Origin: Planococcus circulans
GTDB lineage: Bacteria > Bacillota > Bacilli > Bacillales_A > Planococcaceae
Assembly (NCBI RefSeq): GCF_020023385.1
Contig: NZ_JAIQCL010000001.1
Span: 248,001-312,000 of the forward strand
DNA: 64,000 nt
Direction: 5' to 3'
Shown in pieces: positions 18,595-29,400 of this stretch. The position numbers were made by a program, and so were the translations under genes. The first letter of the stretch is position 1. Each line of letters starts with the position of its first letter. The notes under the pieces are model-generated. The model searched no databases and had not been told where the DNA came from. It worked only from the letters and a program-made list of their open reading frames with translations.

Positions 18595-18623
18595 ACTATA
18601 TGTATCCAATAGTAGTGTATCAA
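18595..18623 (-). promoter_or_regulatory. Sigma-A promoter of pnp
   Basis: TTGATA, a 17-base spacer and TATAGT on the minus strand (-10 at 18595-18600, -35 at 18618-18623), giving a leader of about 30 bases. Confidence 0.7.
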
Positions 18624-18663
18624 AAAAGCATCCGGTATGCGATGCGATAGATTAAAGTTTTAT

Positions 18664-18696
18664 CCATAAAGAAAAAGCGGGACGAATCCCGCTTTT
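18664..18696 (-). terminator. Intrinsic terminator after rpsO
   Basis: AAAAGCGGGA / TCCCGCTTTT with a short loop, then TTTCTTTAT on the minus strand, a few bases after the rpsO stop. Confidence 0.85.
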
Positions 18697-18707
18697 ACTG
18701 TTTGCTA

Positions 18708-18977
18708 TTAACGGCGTAGGCCAAGTCTTGCGATTAACTCGCGGTAGCGAGCTACTTCGTTTTCACGTAAGTATTTCAGCAAGTTACGACGGCGTCCAAC
18801 CATTTTGAATAGACCACGACGTGAGTGATGATCTTTTTTGTGAGTACGTAAGTGCTCATTCAAATTGTTGATGTCTTCTGTAAGAATGGCGATTTGAATT
18901 TCTGCAGACCCAGTATCTGTGTCATGCACTTTGTATTCATTGATCAATTCATTTTTACGCTCTTGTGTGATTGCCAT
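18708..18977 (-). CDS. rpsO: Ribosomal protein S15
   Basis: An 89-residue 30S subunit protein, the family's normal length, beginning [12 protein letters not shown] and ending LIARLGLRR. It binds 16S rRNA and nucleates platform assembly. The ATG at 18977 is fixed by GGAGGTGG about 8 bases upstream; a longer reading frame extends 24 codons into the leader but lacks family similarity. It is a monocistronic unit with its own promoter and terminator. Confidence 0.97.
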   Translation of the reverse strand: MAITQERKNELINEYKVHDTDTGSAEIQIAILTEDINNLNEHLRTHKKDHHSRRGLFKMVGRRRNLLKYLRENEVARYRELIARLGLRR

Positions 18978-19068
18978 ACTGTTTCCACCTCCTAATTTCT
19001 GATATCCCCAATTACCGAGCAAACGTTGGTGATTCGATTTGCCAAGCAACGGTTAGTACATTCAGTAC
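18978..19068 (-). ncRNA. Probable S15 autoregulatory leader
   Basis: The ~90-base leader between the rpsO promoter and start codon can fold: GAGTAC/GTAC, CGTTG/CAACG and CCG/CGG pairings are visible. Firmicute rpsO messages usually carry an S15-binding leader for feedback control. I recognise the general layout but cannot match it to a covariance model here. Confidence 0.45.
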
Positions 19069-19074
19069 TCATAA

Positions 19075-19103
19075 ATAATAGCATAAGGATTTTTTAAAAT
19101 CAA
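19075..19103 (-). promoter_or_regulatory. Sigma-A promoter of rpsO
   Basis: TTGATT, a 17-base spacer and TATTAT on the minus strand (-10 at 19075-19080, -35 at 19098-19103). It begins right after the ribF stop codon. Confidence 0.75.
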
Positions 19104-19112
19104 CTGCACCGT

Positions 19113-20063
19113 CTAATTAATGCCTGCGAAAAATTGCTCAGCAGTTTCTTTGTCCCGCTGAATCTGAGCCTTCAGCTCATCGATGCCCGAAAACTTCTGC
19201 TCATCCCGAATTCGCTCATGCCATTCAACTTCCACCATTTCTCCGTAGATTGATTTATCAAAATCGAGGATATGAACTTCAATGACTTGTTTTTTCACAT
19301 CCGGATTATTGAAGGTCGGCTTGTAGCCGATGTTGCAGACACCATTATAGTATTGTCCCTGCACTTGGATTTTCACCGCGTAGACGCCGCGGCTGGGAAC
19401 GACCGCACCCAGCTCAGGTTCGACATTGGCTGTCGGAAAACCGATCGTACGCCCTCGCTTATCGCCATTTACAACAGTGCCTAATACGCGGAATGGACGT
19501 CCCAGGAGATGGCAGACCTCTTCAACTGCACCGTTCTTCAACAATTCACGGATGCGCGTCGAACTGATTTTTTCATTGCCGTCTTCCAGCTTATCAACCA
19601 CGCTGACGCCATATTGGCCTTCTCCAAACTGTTTCATCAATGCCATATCGCCTTTGCCTTTACTGCCGAACGAAAAATCAAATCCAGCTGTGACATGCAC
19701 CACATTGAGGCCTATAATGAAAAACTTGATGAACTCTTCAGGCGTCAGTTTGGCGAATTCAGAAGTGAAACGGACGATAAAGCAATAATCGACACCCATA
19801 TCCTCCAGGATTTCCATCTTTTGCTGCATCGGCGTAATATAAAAGACTTCTTCTTTTCTGCCGCCGAGCACCAGGGAAGGATGCGGATCGAAGGTCATGA
19901 CCGCTGACTTGACGCCTTTTTGTTTGGCTTGTTCGATCGCTGCCCCAATAACGCTCTGGTGTCCTTTATGTACCCCATCAAAAAAACCGAGCGCCAATGA
20001 CAAAGGGCCAGTTTCGAAATTGGGTTTCACGTGAATCGGATAACTTAAATGGATAATTTTCAT
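19113..20063 (-). CDS. ribF: Bifunctional riboflavin kinase/FAD synthetase
   Basis: A 316-residue enzyme that phosphorylates riboflavin to FMN and adenylylates FMN to FAD (called ribC in B. subtilis). The N-terminal nucleotidyltransferase domain carries the HIGH-like sequence FFDGVHKGHQ at about 28-37 and SSTRIR near 165; the C-terminal flavokinase domain has GRTIGFPTANV. The ATG at 20063 lies 1 base after the truB stop, and the ribosome site GAGGTG is inside the end of truB, so the two are coupled. No recognisable terminator precedes the rpsO promoter. Confidence 0.95.
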   Translation of the reverse strand: MKIIHLSYPIHVKPNFETGPLSLALGFFDGVHKGHQSVIGAAIEQAKQKGVKSAVMTFDPHPSLVLGGRKEEVFYITPMQQKMEILEDMGVDYCFIVRFTSEFAKLTPEEFIKFFIIGLNVVHVTAGFDFSFGSKGKGDMALMKQFGEGQYGVSVVDKLEDGNEKISSTRIRELLKNGAVEEVCHLLGRPFRVLGTVVNGDKRGRTIGFPTANVEPELGAVVPSRGVYAVKIQVQGQYYNGVCNIGYKPTFNNPDVKKQVIEVHILDFDKSIYGEMVEVEWHERIRDEQKFSGIDELKAQIQRDKETAEQFFAGIN

Positions 20064-20064
20064 G

Positions 20065-20994
20065 TTACACCTCGTCAGCTGTCGGAAAACCGAACATTTT
20101 TTCAGGTTTCATCTTGTCCGCTTTTTCAGGATGGTCTTTATAGAGCGCTACAGGGTTTCCCTGAACCGTTAAAACCACAAATCCCATTTGATCGAGGATG
20201 GCATGACGCGCCAAAACCTGACCATTTTTCACAGCAAAAATCTGTTTAGGCTCGATTTCCATAAATGGAAATGCACTTAAGCCATAGCTGAGCGGTTTCA
20301 AAATGTCACCGATATCTCCATTTTGAGCAAGTTCGGCCACTTCGGCAAGTGTTACGCAATCTTTTTGGCTGAATTTCCCGGATTCTGTCCGTGTCAGCCT
20401 CGACATATGCGCAGGATACCCCAGGGCTTGACCGATCTGCACTGCCAGTGTCCGGATATAAGTTCCTTTGCCGCAGCGGATACGGATATTGAATTTGATC
20501 TCCTGTCCTGCCCATTGCTGATCATCATCCAATAATTCAATGGAGTCGATGCGAACTGTACGTTCGGGCCGCTCAACAGCAATTCCCTGTCGTGCATATT
20601 CATAAAGCTTTTTACCGTTCACTTTAACTGCAGAATACATCGGTGGAATTTGTTTGATGTTGCCTGTCAACCCCAGCAGCACCTCAGCCACTTGGTCACG
20701 TGTAATAAGCTTTTCAGACGCATCCGTATCCACAGTCTCGCCCGTCGCATCTTCCGTTTCAGTCGAATAGCCGATTGTCACTTCAGCTTCATAGGTTTTC
20801 CCTTGGTCGGTGATGTACTCCGCTACTTTCGTCGTGTTGCCGATGCAGATCGGCAGTACCCCATCCACTTCGGGATCCAACGTTCCCGTATGTCCAACTT
20901 TTTTTGTCTGAAGAATTTTTCTCAGTTTGAAGACGCAATCATGAGACGTCATTCCTTTTTCTTTCCATAAAGGCAGAATTCCATTCAATGCCAT
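20065..20994 (-). CDS. truB: tRNA pseudouridine-55 synthase
   Basis: A 309-residue enzyme that makes pseudouridine 55 in the tRNA T-loop. The catalytic aspartate lies in HTGTLDPEVDGVLP near residue 39. The ATG at 20994 (MALNGILPLWKEKG) is preceded by AAGGAG at 9 bases; an extension of nine codons upstream would run into the rbfA terminator and is rejected. It sits in the usual rbfA-truB-ribF order. Confidence 0.95.
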   Translation of the reverse strand: MALNGILPLWKEKGMTSHDCVFKLRKILQTKKVGHTGTLDPEVDGVLPICIGNTTKVAEYITDQGKTYEAEVTIGYSTETEDATGETVDTDASEKLITRDQVAEVLLGLTGNIKQIPPMYSAVKVNGKKLYEYARQGIAVERPERTVRIDSIELLDDDQQWAGQEIKFNIRIRCGKGTYIRTLAVQIGQALGYPAHMSRLTRTESGKFSQKDCVTLAEVAELAQNGDIGDILKPLSYGLSAFPFMEIEPKQIFAVKNGQVLARHAILDQMGFVVLTVQGNPVALYKDHPEKADKMKPEKMFGFPTADEV

Positions 20995-21019
20995 ATGCCT
21001 CAGCTCCTTTGCTTGATGC

Positions 21020-21058
21020 AAAAAAAAGCCCGCTATCTAAAATAGACAGCAGGCTCTT
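21020..21058 (-). terminator. Intrinsic terminator after rbfA
   Basis: On the minus strand AAAGAGCCTGCTGTCTA / TAGATAGCGGGCTTT pairs nearly perfectly and is followed by eight T residues. It starts directly after the rbfA stop and ends the nusA operon, separating it from truB except for read-through. Confidence 0.85.
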
Positions 21059-21059
21059 T

Positions 21060-21410
21060 TTAATCTTCTTTTGGTTCTTGGATATCACGCAATAAGGTAT
21101 CGATCCGATTGCCGTACGCAACCGACGAATCGATTTCAAAAGACAATTCAGGAGTTTTACGAAGACGGATCCGCTGCCCAATTTCAGAACGGATAAATCC
21201 TTTTGACTTCGTCAACCCAAGCAATGTCTGCTCTTTTGCATAGTCTTCGCCTAAAACGCTGATATATACAGTTGCCTGTTGGAGATCTCCTGTAACTTCA
21301 ACATCTGTTACAGTGACAAATCCGATACGTGGATCTTTCAGTTTTCGGCTGATGATATCGCTAAGCTCTTTTTTCATCTGCTCAGCTACACGATTCGCGC
21401 GCATTGTCAT
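21060..21410 (-). CDS. rbfA: Ribosome-binding factor A
   Basis: A 116-residue KH-fold protein that matures the 5' end of 16S rRNA during 30S assembly and cold adaptation. The sequence [24 protein letters not shown] aligns from its first residue with known RbfA, in two parts, which fixes the ATG at 21410; GAGGTGG stands 7 bases before it. Last gene of the nusA-infB operon. Confidence 0.95.
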   Translation of the reverse strand: MTMRANRVAEQMKKELSDIISRKLKDPRIGFVTVTDVEVTGDLQQATVYISVLGEDYAKEQTLLGLTKSKGFIRSEIGQRIRLRKTPELSFEIDSSVAYGNRIDTLLRDIQEPKED

Positions 21411-21428
21411 TGCTAATCCACCTCGTTC

Positions 21429-21707
21429 TTACAAATATTCTTTTTCAATCTCCAAGCATTCCCAAGCAGGATTGCTTTCCAAATAGTAGAGAACCTGCGC
21501 CATTTCCTTATCTGCCATTTCTTTGGATGAAGAAACGAGGACAAAGGCGATGCGGGTCCGCTGCCAAACATTCTGGTGGTCAATCTCTGCTGCGGAAACA
21601 TTGAATTTCTGTTTGCTGCGGGTCAGCATGCTTTTCACGACTGCCCGCTTATCTTTTAACGAATGTGCCGTTGGAATGAAGAATTCGCATTCCATGTACA
21701 GGATCAT
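21429..21707 (-). CDS. ylxP: DUF503 protein, YlxP-like
   Basis: A 92-residue small protein starting [20 protein letters not shown] with the SLKDKR motif typical of DUF503. Its start overlaps the infB stop by 4 bases (ATGA), and it is conserved between infB and rbfA across Bacillales. It has been linked to ribosome maturation, but its molecular role is not settled. Confidence 0.88.
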   Translation of the reverse strand: MILYMECEFFIPTAHSLKDKRAVVKSMLTRSKQKFNVSAAEIDHQNVWQRTRIAFVLVSSSKEMADKEMAQVLYYLESNPAWECLEIEKEYL

Positions 21708-24055
21708 TTGCGTTCGATTTCTTCCATAACGTACGCTTCGATAATATCCATTTCTTTGACATCATTGAATTTTTTGATGGTGATACCGCATTCGTAGCCT
21801 TTAGCTACTTCTTTGGCATCGTCTTTAAAGCGTTTCAACGTATCAATTTCACCTTCGAATACAACAATGCCTTCACGGATGACGCGGACGCCACTTTCTC
21901 TCGTGATCTTGCCTTCAGTTACATAGCTTCCGGCAATTGTACCAACTTTAGAAACTTTGAATGTGCTGCGGACTTCAGCTTGACCGATAATTTTTTCTTC
22001 AAATTCAGGATCAAGCAAGCCTTTCATCGCGAATTCAATTTCTTCGATCACTTTATAGATGATGCGGTGCAGACGGATGTCCACGCCTTCTGCCTCAGCA
22101 GCGCGTTTCGCGTTTGCATCAGGACGGACGTTGAAACCGATGACGATGGCATTGGATGCAGCTGCCAATGAAATATCGGATTCCGTAATGGCTCCAGCGC
22201 CTGTGTGGATAATTTTCACGTTGACGCCTTCCACATCGATTTTAAGAAGAGATGCAGCCATTGCTTCAACGGCTCCTTGAACGTCAGCTTTGACGATCAA
22301 GTTCAATTCCTTCATTTCGCCTTGTTTCAATTGATCAAACAAGTTATCAAGAGTTACCCGTGTTTTTTCAGAACGCTGAACTTGAAGCGCTGAAGTTGCA
22401 CGCGTTTCCCCAACCTGGCGAGCTGTTTTCTCATCTTCAAAGACAACAAAGCGGTCTCCTGCTTGCGGTACATCGTTCAGACCGGTAATTTCCACTGGTG
22501 TTGATGGTCCCGCTTCTTTGACGCGGCGTCCAATATCAGAAACCATGGCACGAACACGGCCAAATGTATTTCCGACAACAATCGGATCTCCGACTTTCAA
22601 CGTACCATCCTGGACAAGTAGAGTAGCTACTGAACCACGGCCTTTATCAAGCTCTGCTTCGATAACTGTACCGATTGCACGGCGCGCGGGATTAGCTTTC
22701 AACTCACCAACTTCGGATACCAGAAGGATCATTTCAAGCAATGAATCGATGCCGTCTCCAGTCAGAGCAGAAATCGGAACGAAAATCGTATCGCCGCCCC
22801 AAGCTTCAGCTACTAGTCCGTGCTCAGTCAATTCTTGCATAACGCGGTCAGGGTTTGCACTTGGCTTATCCATTTTGTTGACTGCGATGATGATCGGAAC
22901 TTCTGCCGCTTTGGCATGGTTGATTGCTTCAACTGTCTGTGGCATAACACCGTCATCTGCTGCAACAACGATAATTGCAAGGTCAGTCACTTTTGCTCCA
23001 CGTGCACGCATCGTCGTAAACGCGGCGTGGCCAGGAGTATCAAGGAACGTGATTTTCTTGCCGTTGTCGTCAACAACCTGATAAGCACCGATATGCTGTG
23101 TGATTCCGCCTGCTTCTCCAGCAGTCACTTTCGTGTGGCGGATCGAATCAAGCAAAGTTGTTTTACCATGGTCAACGTGCCCCATGATGGTAACTACCGG
23201 GGGACGCTCTTGATTTAGGCTCTCGTCTTCAGGTTCAAAGTAAACTTCAAGATCCGTTTTATCCACTAAGATCTCTTCTTCCACTTCAACTTCATACTCG
23301 GCACAAATCAATTCAATTGCATCTTTATCCAACTCTTGGTTAATGGTAGCCATTACACCAAGCATGAACAATTTTTTGATGATTTCAGAAGGCTCGCGCC
23401 CTAATTTTTTTGCAAGCTCAGCTACTGTCAATGACTCACTGAAAGTGATTTTAGCCGGCAGTTCTTTTTCTTTTTTAGGCATTGGCGGCAATGGATTTAC
23501 CGGTTGCTGCTGCTTTCCTTTGCGGTTGCGGTTTTGGAAGCCGCTACGGTTTCCGCCGCCTGGACGTCCTGAAGAACGCTGGCCAGGTCCTGCTGTCGGT
23601 TTAGCTGCCTTCGGTGTAAAATTCGATCCTGATTTTGCCGGTGCAGTTGGTCGTTGGCCATTCCCTTGTGAACGGGACTGTCCTTGACTAGGCGCTGCAG
23701 CTGGACGGGATTGGCTTTGTCCTGATGGACGCGACTGGCCGCCTTGCGGACGTGACTGCCCTTGTCCTGATGGACGCGACTGGCTGCCTTGCGGACGGGA
23801 TTGTCCCTGTCCTGATGGACGCGACTGGCTGCTTTGTGGGCGGGATTGCCCTTGGCTTGGTGGACGCGATGGCGCTTGCGGGCGCTGCCCAGCTGATGCA
23901 TTTTTGTAGATGCTGTCTAATTTCGATACAGCATTATCTTCTAATGTAGCCATATGGTTTTGCACGGTAATATTATGTTTAGACAACTCATTGATAATTT
24001 CTTTACTTGGCTTGTCTACCTTCTTAGCATATTCATGTACTCGAATTTTGGTCAT
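21704..24055 (-). CDS. infB: Translation initiation factor IF-2
   Basis: A 783-residue GTPase that delivers initiator tRNA to the 30S subunit. An N-terminal IF2 domain (1-50) is followed by a low-complexity linker (about 52-185) with repeats of [13 protein letters not shown], a second N-domain, the G domain with G1 GHVDHGKT at 292-299 and NKMD, then domains II, III and C1/C2. The ATG at 24055 is chosen because [12 protein letters not shown] aligns with the family; it overlaps ylxQ by 23 bases, and the ribosome site GGGGGCGAG is modest. The linker DNA is made of near-identical 36-base blocks. Confidence 0.96.
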   Translation of the reverse strand: MTKIRVHEYAKKVDKPSKEIINELSKHNITVQNHMATLEDNAVSKLDSIYKNASAGQRPQAPSRPPSQGQSRPQSSQSRPSGQGQSRPQGSQSRPSGQGQSRPQGGQSRPSGQSQSRPAAAPSQGQSRSQGNGQRPTAPAKSGSNFTPKAAKPTAGPGQRSSGRPGGGNRSGFQNRNRKGKQQQPVNPLPPMPKKEKELPAKITFSESLTVAELAKKLGREPSEIIKKLFMLGVMATINQELDKDAIELICAEYEVEVEEEILVDKTDLEVYFEPEDESLNQERPPVVTIMGHVDHGKTTLLDSIRHTKVTAGEAGGITQHIGAYQVVDDNGKKITFLDTPGHAAFTTMRARGAKVTDLAIIVVAADDGVMPQTVEAINHAKAAEVPIIIAVNKMDKPSANPDRVMQELTEHGLVAEAWGGDTIFVPISALTGDGIDSLLEMILLVSEVGELKANPARRAIGTVIEAELDKGRGSVATLLVQDGTLKVGDPIVVGNTFGRVRAMVSDIGRRVKEAGPSTPVEITGLNDVPQAGDRFVVFEDEKTARQVGETRATSALQVQRSEKTRVTLDNLFDQLKQGEMKELNLIVKADVQGAVEAMAASLLKIDVEGVNVKIIHTGAGAITESDISLAAASNAIVIGFNVRPDANAKRAAEAEGVDIRLHRIIYKVIEEIEFAMKGLLDPEFEEKIIGQAEVRSTFKVSKVGTIAGSYVTEGKITRESGVRVIREGIVVFEGEIDTLKRFKDDAKEVAKGYECGITIKKFNDVKEMDIIEAYVMEEIERK

Positions 24056-24377
24056 CTGCTCGCCCCCGATTAATTTCTTCATATAAGCTGGTTATTTTCT
24101 TTGCAAATCCTTTATCTGTGATTGCAATAACTACCCGCTCTTCTTTGCCTATCGCATGTCCCAACTCGAAACGGGATCCAAAAACATGGAGATCCACTCC
24201 ATACGACTTGCATTTGTCCTGCAGTTTCTTACTGGTGTTTTCTGAAGCGTCTTCAGAAAGTATCACTAATTTCGCTTTGCCTTTTCGAACTTCATTCACG
24301 GTCATTTCTTCACCTGAAATGGTCATTCTTGCACGTGTGGCCAATCCAAGTAATTGAAGAATTTTCTGTTTGGTCAT
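24033..24377 (-). CDS. ylxQ: L7Ae-family RNA-binding protein, YlxQ-like
   Basis: A 114-residue protein of the ribosomal L7Ae/kink-turn binding family ([31 protein letters not shown]). It lies between ylxR and infB as in B. subtilis. The start overlaps the ylxR stop by one base and the end overlaps infB by 23 bases, so translation is coupled. It probably binds kink-turn RNA, perhaps in ribosome or RNase P contexts. Confidence 0.88.
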   Translation of the reverse strand: MTKQKILQLLGLATRARMTISGEEMTVNEVRKGKAKLVILSEDASENTSKKLQDKCKSYGVDLHVFGSRFELGHAIGKEERVVIAITDKGFAKKITSLYEEINRGRADDQNSST

Positions 24378-24655
24378 TATTTCAACTGCTCTCTGAGAAC
24401 GACGCGAATTAACTCATCATAGATTTCGTCTGGAATTTTGACTTCCAATTGCTTGTCGAGCACTTTCTTTTTACGGGCAGCCGCGATGGCATCTTCCGAT
24501 TTCGAAAGGTATGCGCCGCGTCCTGATTTCTTGCCCGTCAAATCGACGGATACTTCGCCTTCTTTTGAACGGACAACGCGGATCAATTCTTTTTTAGGAT
24601 GCATCTCGCCTGTAGCTACACACTTCCTTAATGGAATCTTCTTTTGCAGAGCCAA
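24377..24655 (-). CDS. ylxR: YlxR-family RNA-binding protein (RnpM-type)
   Basis: A 92-residue protein with the family signature LRKCVATGEMHPKKELIRVVR and GKKSGRGAYLSKS. YlxR proteins bind RNA and have been described as RNase P modulators. The start is TTG at 24655 with AAGGTGA upstream. It follows nusA by about 20 bases in the conserved nusA-ylxR-ylxQ-infB order. Confidence 0.9.
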   Translation of the reverse strand: MALQKKIPLRKCVATGEMHPKKELIRVVRSKEGEVSVDLTGKKSGRGAYLSKSEDAIAAARKKKVLDKQLEVKIPDEIYDELIRVVLREQLK

Positions 24656-24675
24656 CGGACATCACCTTTTCTACA

Positions 24676-25803
24676 TTATTCTTTTTCTTCGTAAAAATCA
24701 AAGTCGTCCAGTTCTTCACCGGATTCCACTAATTCGATATCAGCGTTCGGGTTTGGGTAAATCCCAAGTTCACGAGCATCGGTTTCACTCTTGATATCGA
24801 TTTTCCAGCCAGTTAATTTCGCTGCCAAACGGGCATTTTGTCCACGTTTGCCGATTGCAAGAGATAATTGATAATCAGGAACGACTACAGTAGTCGATTT
24901 TGCTTCTTCGTTTACTTGTACATCCAATACTTTGGACGGGCTAAGCGCGTTTGCTACAAAGACAACCGGCTCTTCTGACCATTCCACAATATCGATTTTT
25001 TCTCCGCTTAATTCGTTGACGATTGTCTGAACACGTCCACCCTTGGATCCAACACATGAGCCGACGGGATCGATATCATCACGGTGCGCGAAAACAGAGA
25101 TTTTTGAACGGTCTCCGGCTTCGCGTGCAATTGATTTGATCTCAACGATGCCATCGTAGATTTCAGGCACTTCATTTTCAAACAGACGGCGAAGCAATCC
25201 TGGATGTGTGCGCGAAACGAATACTTGCGGTCCGCGTGTCGTACGCTCCACTTTCGTGATATACACTTTGATGCGGTCATGCGGCTTATAATGTTCGTTT
25301 GGCATTTGCTCTGTCTGTGGCAACACAGCTTCAACTTTACCCAGTCCAACATACAGATTGCGTGCGTCCATACGCTCAACAATGCCGTTGACGATGTCGT
25401 CAGCACGATCTACGAACTCTTCGAAGATCAAGCCGCGTTCAGCTTCACGGACACGCTGTGTAACGACTTGTTTTGCCGTCTGAGCAGCAATGCGTCCGAA
25501 ATTGCGGGGCGTCACTTCTTCTTCCACGACATCTCCAAGCTCGTAGGCCGGATTGATGACTTTGGCGTCTTCCAACGAAATATGAAGGCGTTCATCTTCA
25601 ACTTCCTCGACAACATCTTTACGGGAATAAACCAGCATTGTCCCCGTATTCAAGTTCAAATCTACACGGACATTCTGTGCTTGGTTAAAATTCCGTTTGT
25701 ATGCAGTTACCAAAGCTGCTTCAATCGCTTCAATCAGGACTTCACGCGAAATCCCTTTTTGTTTCTCCAATACTTCAAAAGCATCCAATAACTCACTGCT
25801 CAT
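24676..25803 (-). CDS. nusA: Transcription termination/antitermination factor NusA
   Basis: A 375-residue RNA polymerase-binding factor that prolongs pausing and stimulates weak terminators. It has the N-terminal RNAP-binding domain (1-125), an S1 domain (about 135-200), and two KH domains ([18 protein letters not shown] and [16 protein letters not shown]), and ends in an acidic tail, as is typical for Firmicutes. The ATG at 25803 (MSSELLDAF) is preceded by GGGAGTG; a start eight codons earlier overlaps rimP and is less likely. A terminator-like hairpin in the operon leader suggests autoregulation. Confidence 0.97.
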   Translation of the reverse strand: MSSELLDAFEVLEKQKGISREVLIEAIEAALVTAYKRNFNQAQNVRVDLNLNTGTMLVYSRKDVVEEVEDERLHISLEDAKVINPAYELGDVVEEEVTPRNFGRIAAQTAKQVVTQRVREAERGLIFEEFVDRADDIVNGIVERMDARNLYVGLGKVEAVLPQTEQMPNEHYKPHDRIKVYITKVERTTRGPQVFVSRTHPGLLRRLFENEVPEIYDGIVEIKSIAREAGDRSKISVFAHRDDIDPVGSCVGSKGGRVQTIVNELSGEKIDIVEWSEEPVVFVANALSPSKVLDVQVNEEAKSTTVVVPDYQLSLAIGKRGQNARLAAKLTGWKIDIKSETDARELGIYPNPNADIELVESGEELDDFDFYEEKE

Positions 25804-25823
25804 ATTATTCACTCCCAGGTTCT

Positions 25824-26309
25824 TCAATCAGGTTTAACAGAAAAATCAATGGCTAAACGAATCACTGCTATTTTTTCTTTTGCAATAGTAATTATTTTTC
25901 TGCGTGTTTTGATCTTAATTTCAATTTCCACTTGTTCATCGTCATAGGACTTTAGATAACCTTCAAACTCTTTTGCATCTTCAACCGGTTCATAGGTCTT
26001 GATGTAAATAAACTTACCCATAGCCTTTTCGAAATCTTTTTCCTTCTTCAATGGACGTTCTGCCCCTGGGGAAGAAACTTCCAGGAAATAGTTTTGTTCA
26101 ATCGGATCTAATTGATCCAGGATTTCACTTAACTTTTCACTTACCAAAGCGCATTGATCAATATCAATAGGTGCTTCAGGATTGTCTACATATACCCGTA
26201 AAAACCAGTTGCGGCCCTCTTTCAGGAATTCCACATCTACTAGTTCCAGTGATAATTCACTGGTGATGGGCTGTGCTATCTTCTCGATTTGTTCTGTAAT
26301 TTTGCTCAT
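25824..26309 (-). CDS. rimP: Ribosome maturation factor RimP
   Basis: A 161-residue 30S assembly factor (YlxS in B. subtilis), with the RimP N-domain (EVSSPGAERPLKKEKDFEK) and a C-terminal SH3-like domain. GGGAGG lies 6 bases before the ATG at 26309. It heads the nusA-infB operon, and its leader contains the operon promoter and a terminator-like hairpin. Confidence 0.95.
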   Translation of the reverse strand: MSKITEQIEKIAQPITSELSLELVDVEFLKEGRNWFLRVYVDNPEAPIDIDQCALVSEKLSEILDQLDPIEQNYFLEVSSPGAERPLKKEKDFEKAMGKFIYIKTYEPVEDAKEFEGYLKSYDDEQVEIEIKIKTRRKIITIAKEKIAVIRLAIDFSVKPD

Positions 26310-26340
26310 ACATGCCTCCCGCCAATTTTATGCCATAACA

Positions 26341-26368
26341 AACAGAAAAGAGCGGGAGAACCCACTCT
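26341..26368 (-). terminator. Leader hairpin/terminator ahead of rimP-nusA
   Basis: AGAGTGGG / CCCGCTCT with a 4-base loop followed by TTTTCTGTT on the minus strand. It is downstream of the operon promoter (26402-26430) and about 30 bases before rimP, so it can act both as the polC terminator and as an attenuator. In B. subtilis a NusA-dependent terminator at this place mediates NusA autoregulation. Confidence 0.75.
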
Positions 26369-26401
26369 TCTGCGACAGAGCTATCAGTAAATGTTACTAC
26401 A

Positions 26402-26430
26402 ATAATACCACAAACGGCGCCGTGGTGCAA
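26402..26430 (-). promoter_or_regulatory. Promoter of the rimP-nusA-infB operon
   Basis: TTGCAC, a 17-base spacer and TATTAT with a TGG extension on the minus strand (-10 at 26402-26407, -35 at 26425-26430). The -35 element lies only 5 bases past the polC stop codon. Confidence 0.75.
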
Positions 26431-26434
26431 CTGG

Positions 26435-29400
26435 CTAGAACAGGGACAGCTGGTTAGCGTCAGGCATCCCTTCCAGGCAACCGTGATCATCCATATATTC
26501 GATGATTGTTTTCGAAACCCGGCCACGCTGCTGCAGATCTTCCTTAGAGAGGAATTCCCCATGCTCGCGGGCGGCAACAATCGATTTCGCGGCATTGGTT
26601 CCTAGTCCTGGAATGGCATTGAACGGTGGAATCAAGCTTTTTCCGTCGATGATGAATTGATCTGCAGATGATTTATACAGATCCACCTTCTGGAAAGTAT
26701 AGCCGCGTTCCACCATTTCAAGCGTCAATTCCATAACCGTCAATAGGTTCTTCTCTTTTGTTGATGCTTCCAAACCTTTAGAGTTGATGTCATCAATTAC
26801 AGCACGGATCGAGTGTGATCCTTTCGCCATGGCATTCACATCAAAATCCTCTGCACGAACTGTAAAGTACGCTGCATAATAAAGAACCGGAAAATGCACT
26901 TTAAAGTAAGCGATCCGCACAGCCATCAAGACATAGGCTGCGGCGTGGGCTTTCGGGAACATATACTTGATTTTCTTGCAGGATTCGATGTACCAGTTCG
27001 GCACGCCTTCTTTTTTCATGGCTTCTTCAAATTCCGGTGTCAACCCTTTACCTTTACGGACAGACTCCATAATCTTAAATGCCAATGAAGATTCAAGTCC
27101 CTGATAAATCAGGTAGACCATGATATCATCCCGGCACCCGATTACATCCGACAATTGGCAGGTCCCGTTTTGGATCAGTTCCTGCGCATTGCTCAACCAC
27201 ACATCCGTACCGTGGGACAGTCCGGAAATCTGGACCAGCTCAGAGAAGGTGTTCGGTTTCGTCTCCTCCAACATCTGGCGCACAAAGCGCGTACCGAATT
27301 CCGGAATTCCAAGCGTGCCTGTTTTACAGCCGATCTGCTCTTTGGTCACACCAAGCGATTCTGGACCGGCGAAGATTTTCATCACTTCCGGATCATCTGT
27401 AGGGATGGTCTTCGGATCGATGCCGGACAGATCCTGAAGCATGCGGATCACCGTCGGATCATCATGTCCGAGAATATCCAGCTTCAATAAGTTATCGTGG
27501 ATGGAATGGAAATCAAAATGCGTCGTCTTCCATTCCGAATCCTGGGCATCTGCCGGGAATTGAATCGGCGTGAAATCATAGATGTCCATGTAATCTGGGA
27601 CAACGATAATCCCCCCAGGATGCTGTCCAGTACTGCGCTTGACTCCCGAACAGCCTTGCACAAGGCGGTCGATTTCTGCGCCCCGCAAGGTCATCTCGCG
27701 GTCGTTGGCATAGCCCCGGACATAGCCATAAGCTGTTTTTTCCGCTACTGTACCGATCGTACCTGCGCGGAAAACATTATCTTCCCCGAATAATTCCTTC
27801 GTGTAATTATGGGCTACTGCCTGATATTCACCACTGAAGTTCAAATCGATATCGGGAACTTTATCTCCTTTAAATCCTAAAAACGTTTCAAACGGAATAT
27901 CTTGGCCTTCTTTTTGATATGGAATATCACAATCCGGACAATTCTTATCTTTCAAATCGAATCCCGAACTGACTGAACCGTCATCAAAGAACTCCGATTT
28001 CTTGCATTTACTGCAAATGTAATGCGGAGGCAACGGATTGACTTCAGTGATTTCAGTCAATGTCGCAACCAGCGAGGAGCCAACCGACCCACGGGACCCT
28101 ACCAAGTAACCATCGTCCAGTGATTTCTTCACGAGTTTGTGCGAAATCAGATAGATAACCGCAAATCCGTGCCCGATGATGGATTTCAATTCTTTCTCGA
28201 TACGGGCTTCCACGATTTCAGGCAATGGAGCACCATAAATCTGGGCTGCCATATTATAGCTCAATTCGCGGACTTCTTCATCGGCGCCTTCAATTTTTGG
28301 TGTATACAATTCATCTTTAATCGGCTTGACGACATCGATCATTTCGGAAATTTTAACCGAATTCTCAACCACCAGTTCGTGCGCTGTTTCAGCCCCAAGA
28401 AAGTCAAAGGCGTCCAGCATTTCATTGGTCGTCCTGAAATGTACTTTCGGCAGTTTCTGGCGGTTCAGTGGATTAGCTCCGCCTTGGGAACCGATCAGCA
28501 CCTGCCGGAAGATGGCATCCGTTTCGTCCAGGTAATGGACGTTTCCTGTGGCAACCAAAGGAATTTCCAATTTACGGCTGACTTTCACCAGTTTACGGAT
28601 GATGTCCTCTAAATTCCATTCATCACGGATCATTTCCCGTTCAATCAGATGTGAGTAGACCTCTTTCGGATGAACTTCCATATAATCATAGAATTGAGCC
28701 ATCTTTTCGACTTCTTCCATTGACTTTTGCATCACTGCTTCAAAAACTTCGCCTTTATCGCAGCCCGAGCCGACCAGCAGCCCTTTCCGATGCCTTTGCA
28801 GCAACGAACGCGGAATTCGGGGTACCCGGTAGAAATAATCGATGTGAGAAGCCGACACCAATTTGAAGAGGTTTTTCAAGCCTTCATCATTTTGCGCCAA
28901 CAGCGTGCAGTGCGTCGGCCGGGACCGTTTATAAGCGTCGCCGCTTCCGACATAATCATTGAGCTGATCGTGGTAGAGAATGCCTTTTTGATCAGCTTCT
29001 TTTAATAGATGCGTCAATAGATACGAAGTTGCTTCGGTATCGTAGATCGCCCGGTGATGCTGGGTCAGTTCGATCCCGAACTTCTTGGCCAATGTATTCA
29101 ATCGGTGATTTTTCAGTTCCGGATGAAGCATGCGCGCCAGTTCTAATGTATCGATCGTGGCATGCTTCTTATCAATGCCGAATTTCTTATAGCAGACATA
29201 CAGGAAGCCCATATCGAATGAAGCGTTATGGGCGACCATTATATGATCTCCTGCCCACTCGTGGTATTTGCGGATTACGTCTTCCACTTCGGGTGCATTC
29301 TTGACCATGTCATCCGTGATGCCCGTCAAATCGATCGTCGTTGACGACAGCTCATGGTGCGGGTTGGCAAAGCTCTCAAACTTATCGATGATCTGTCCGC

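Noticed and set aside
18978-19049. 24-codon extension of S15
   Set aside because: S15 is 89 residues in the family, and the ATG at 18977 has GGAGGTGG upstream; the extension lies in the leader RNA.
22518-23081. 187-codon plus-strand frame
   Set aside because: It is the antisense of the infB G domain, without a ribosome site or protein-like composition.
24056-24082. Upstream ATG for IF-2
   Set aside because: No ribosome site; alignment starts at [12 protein letters not shown].
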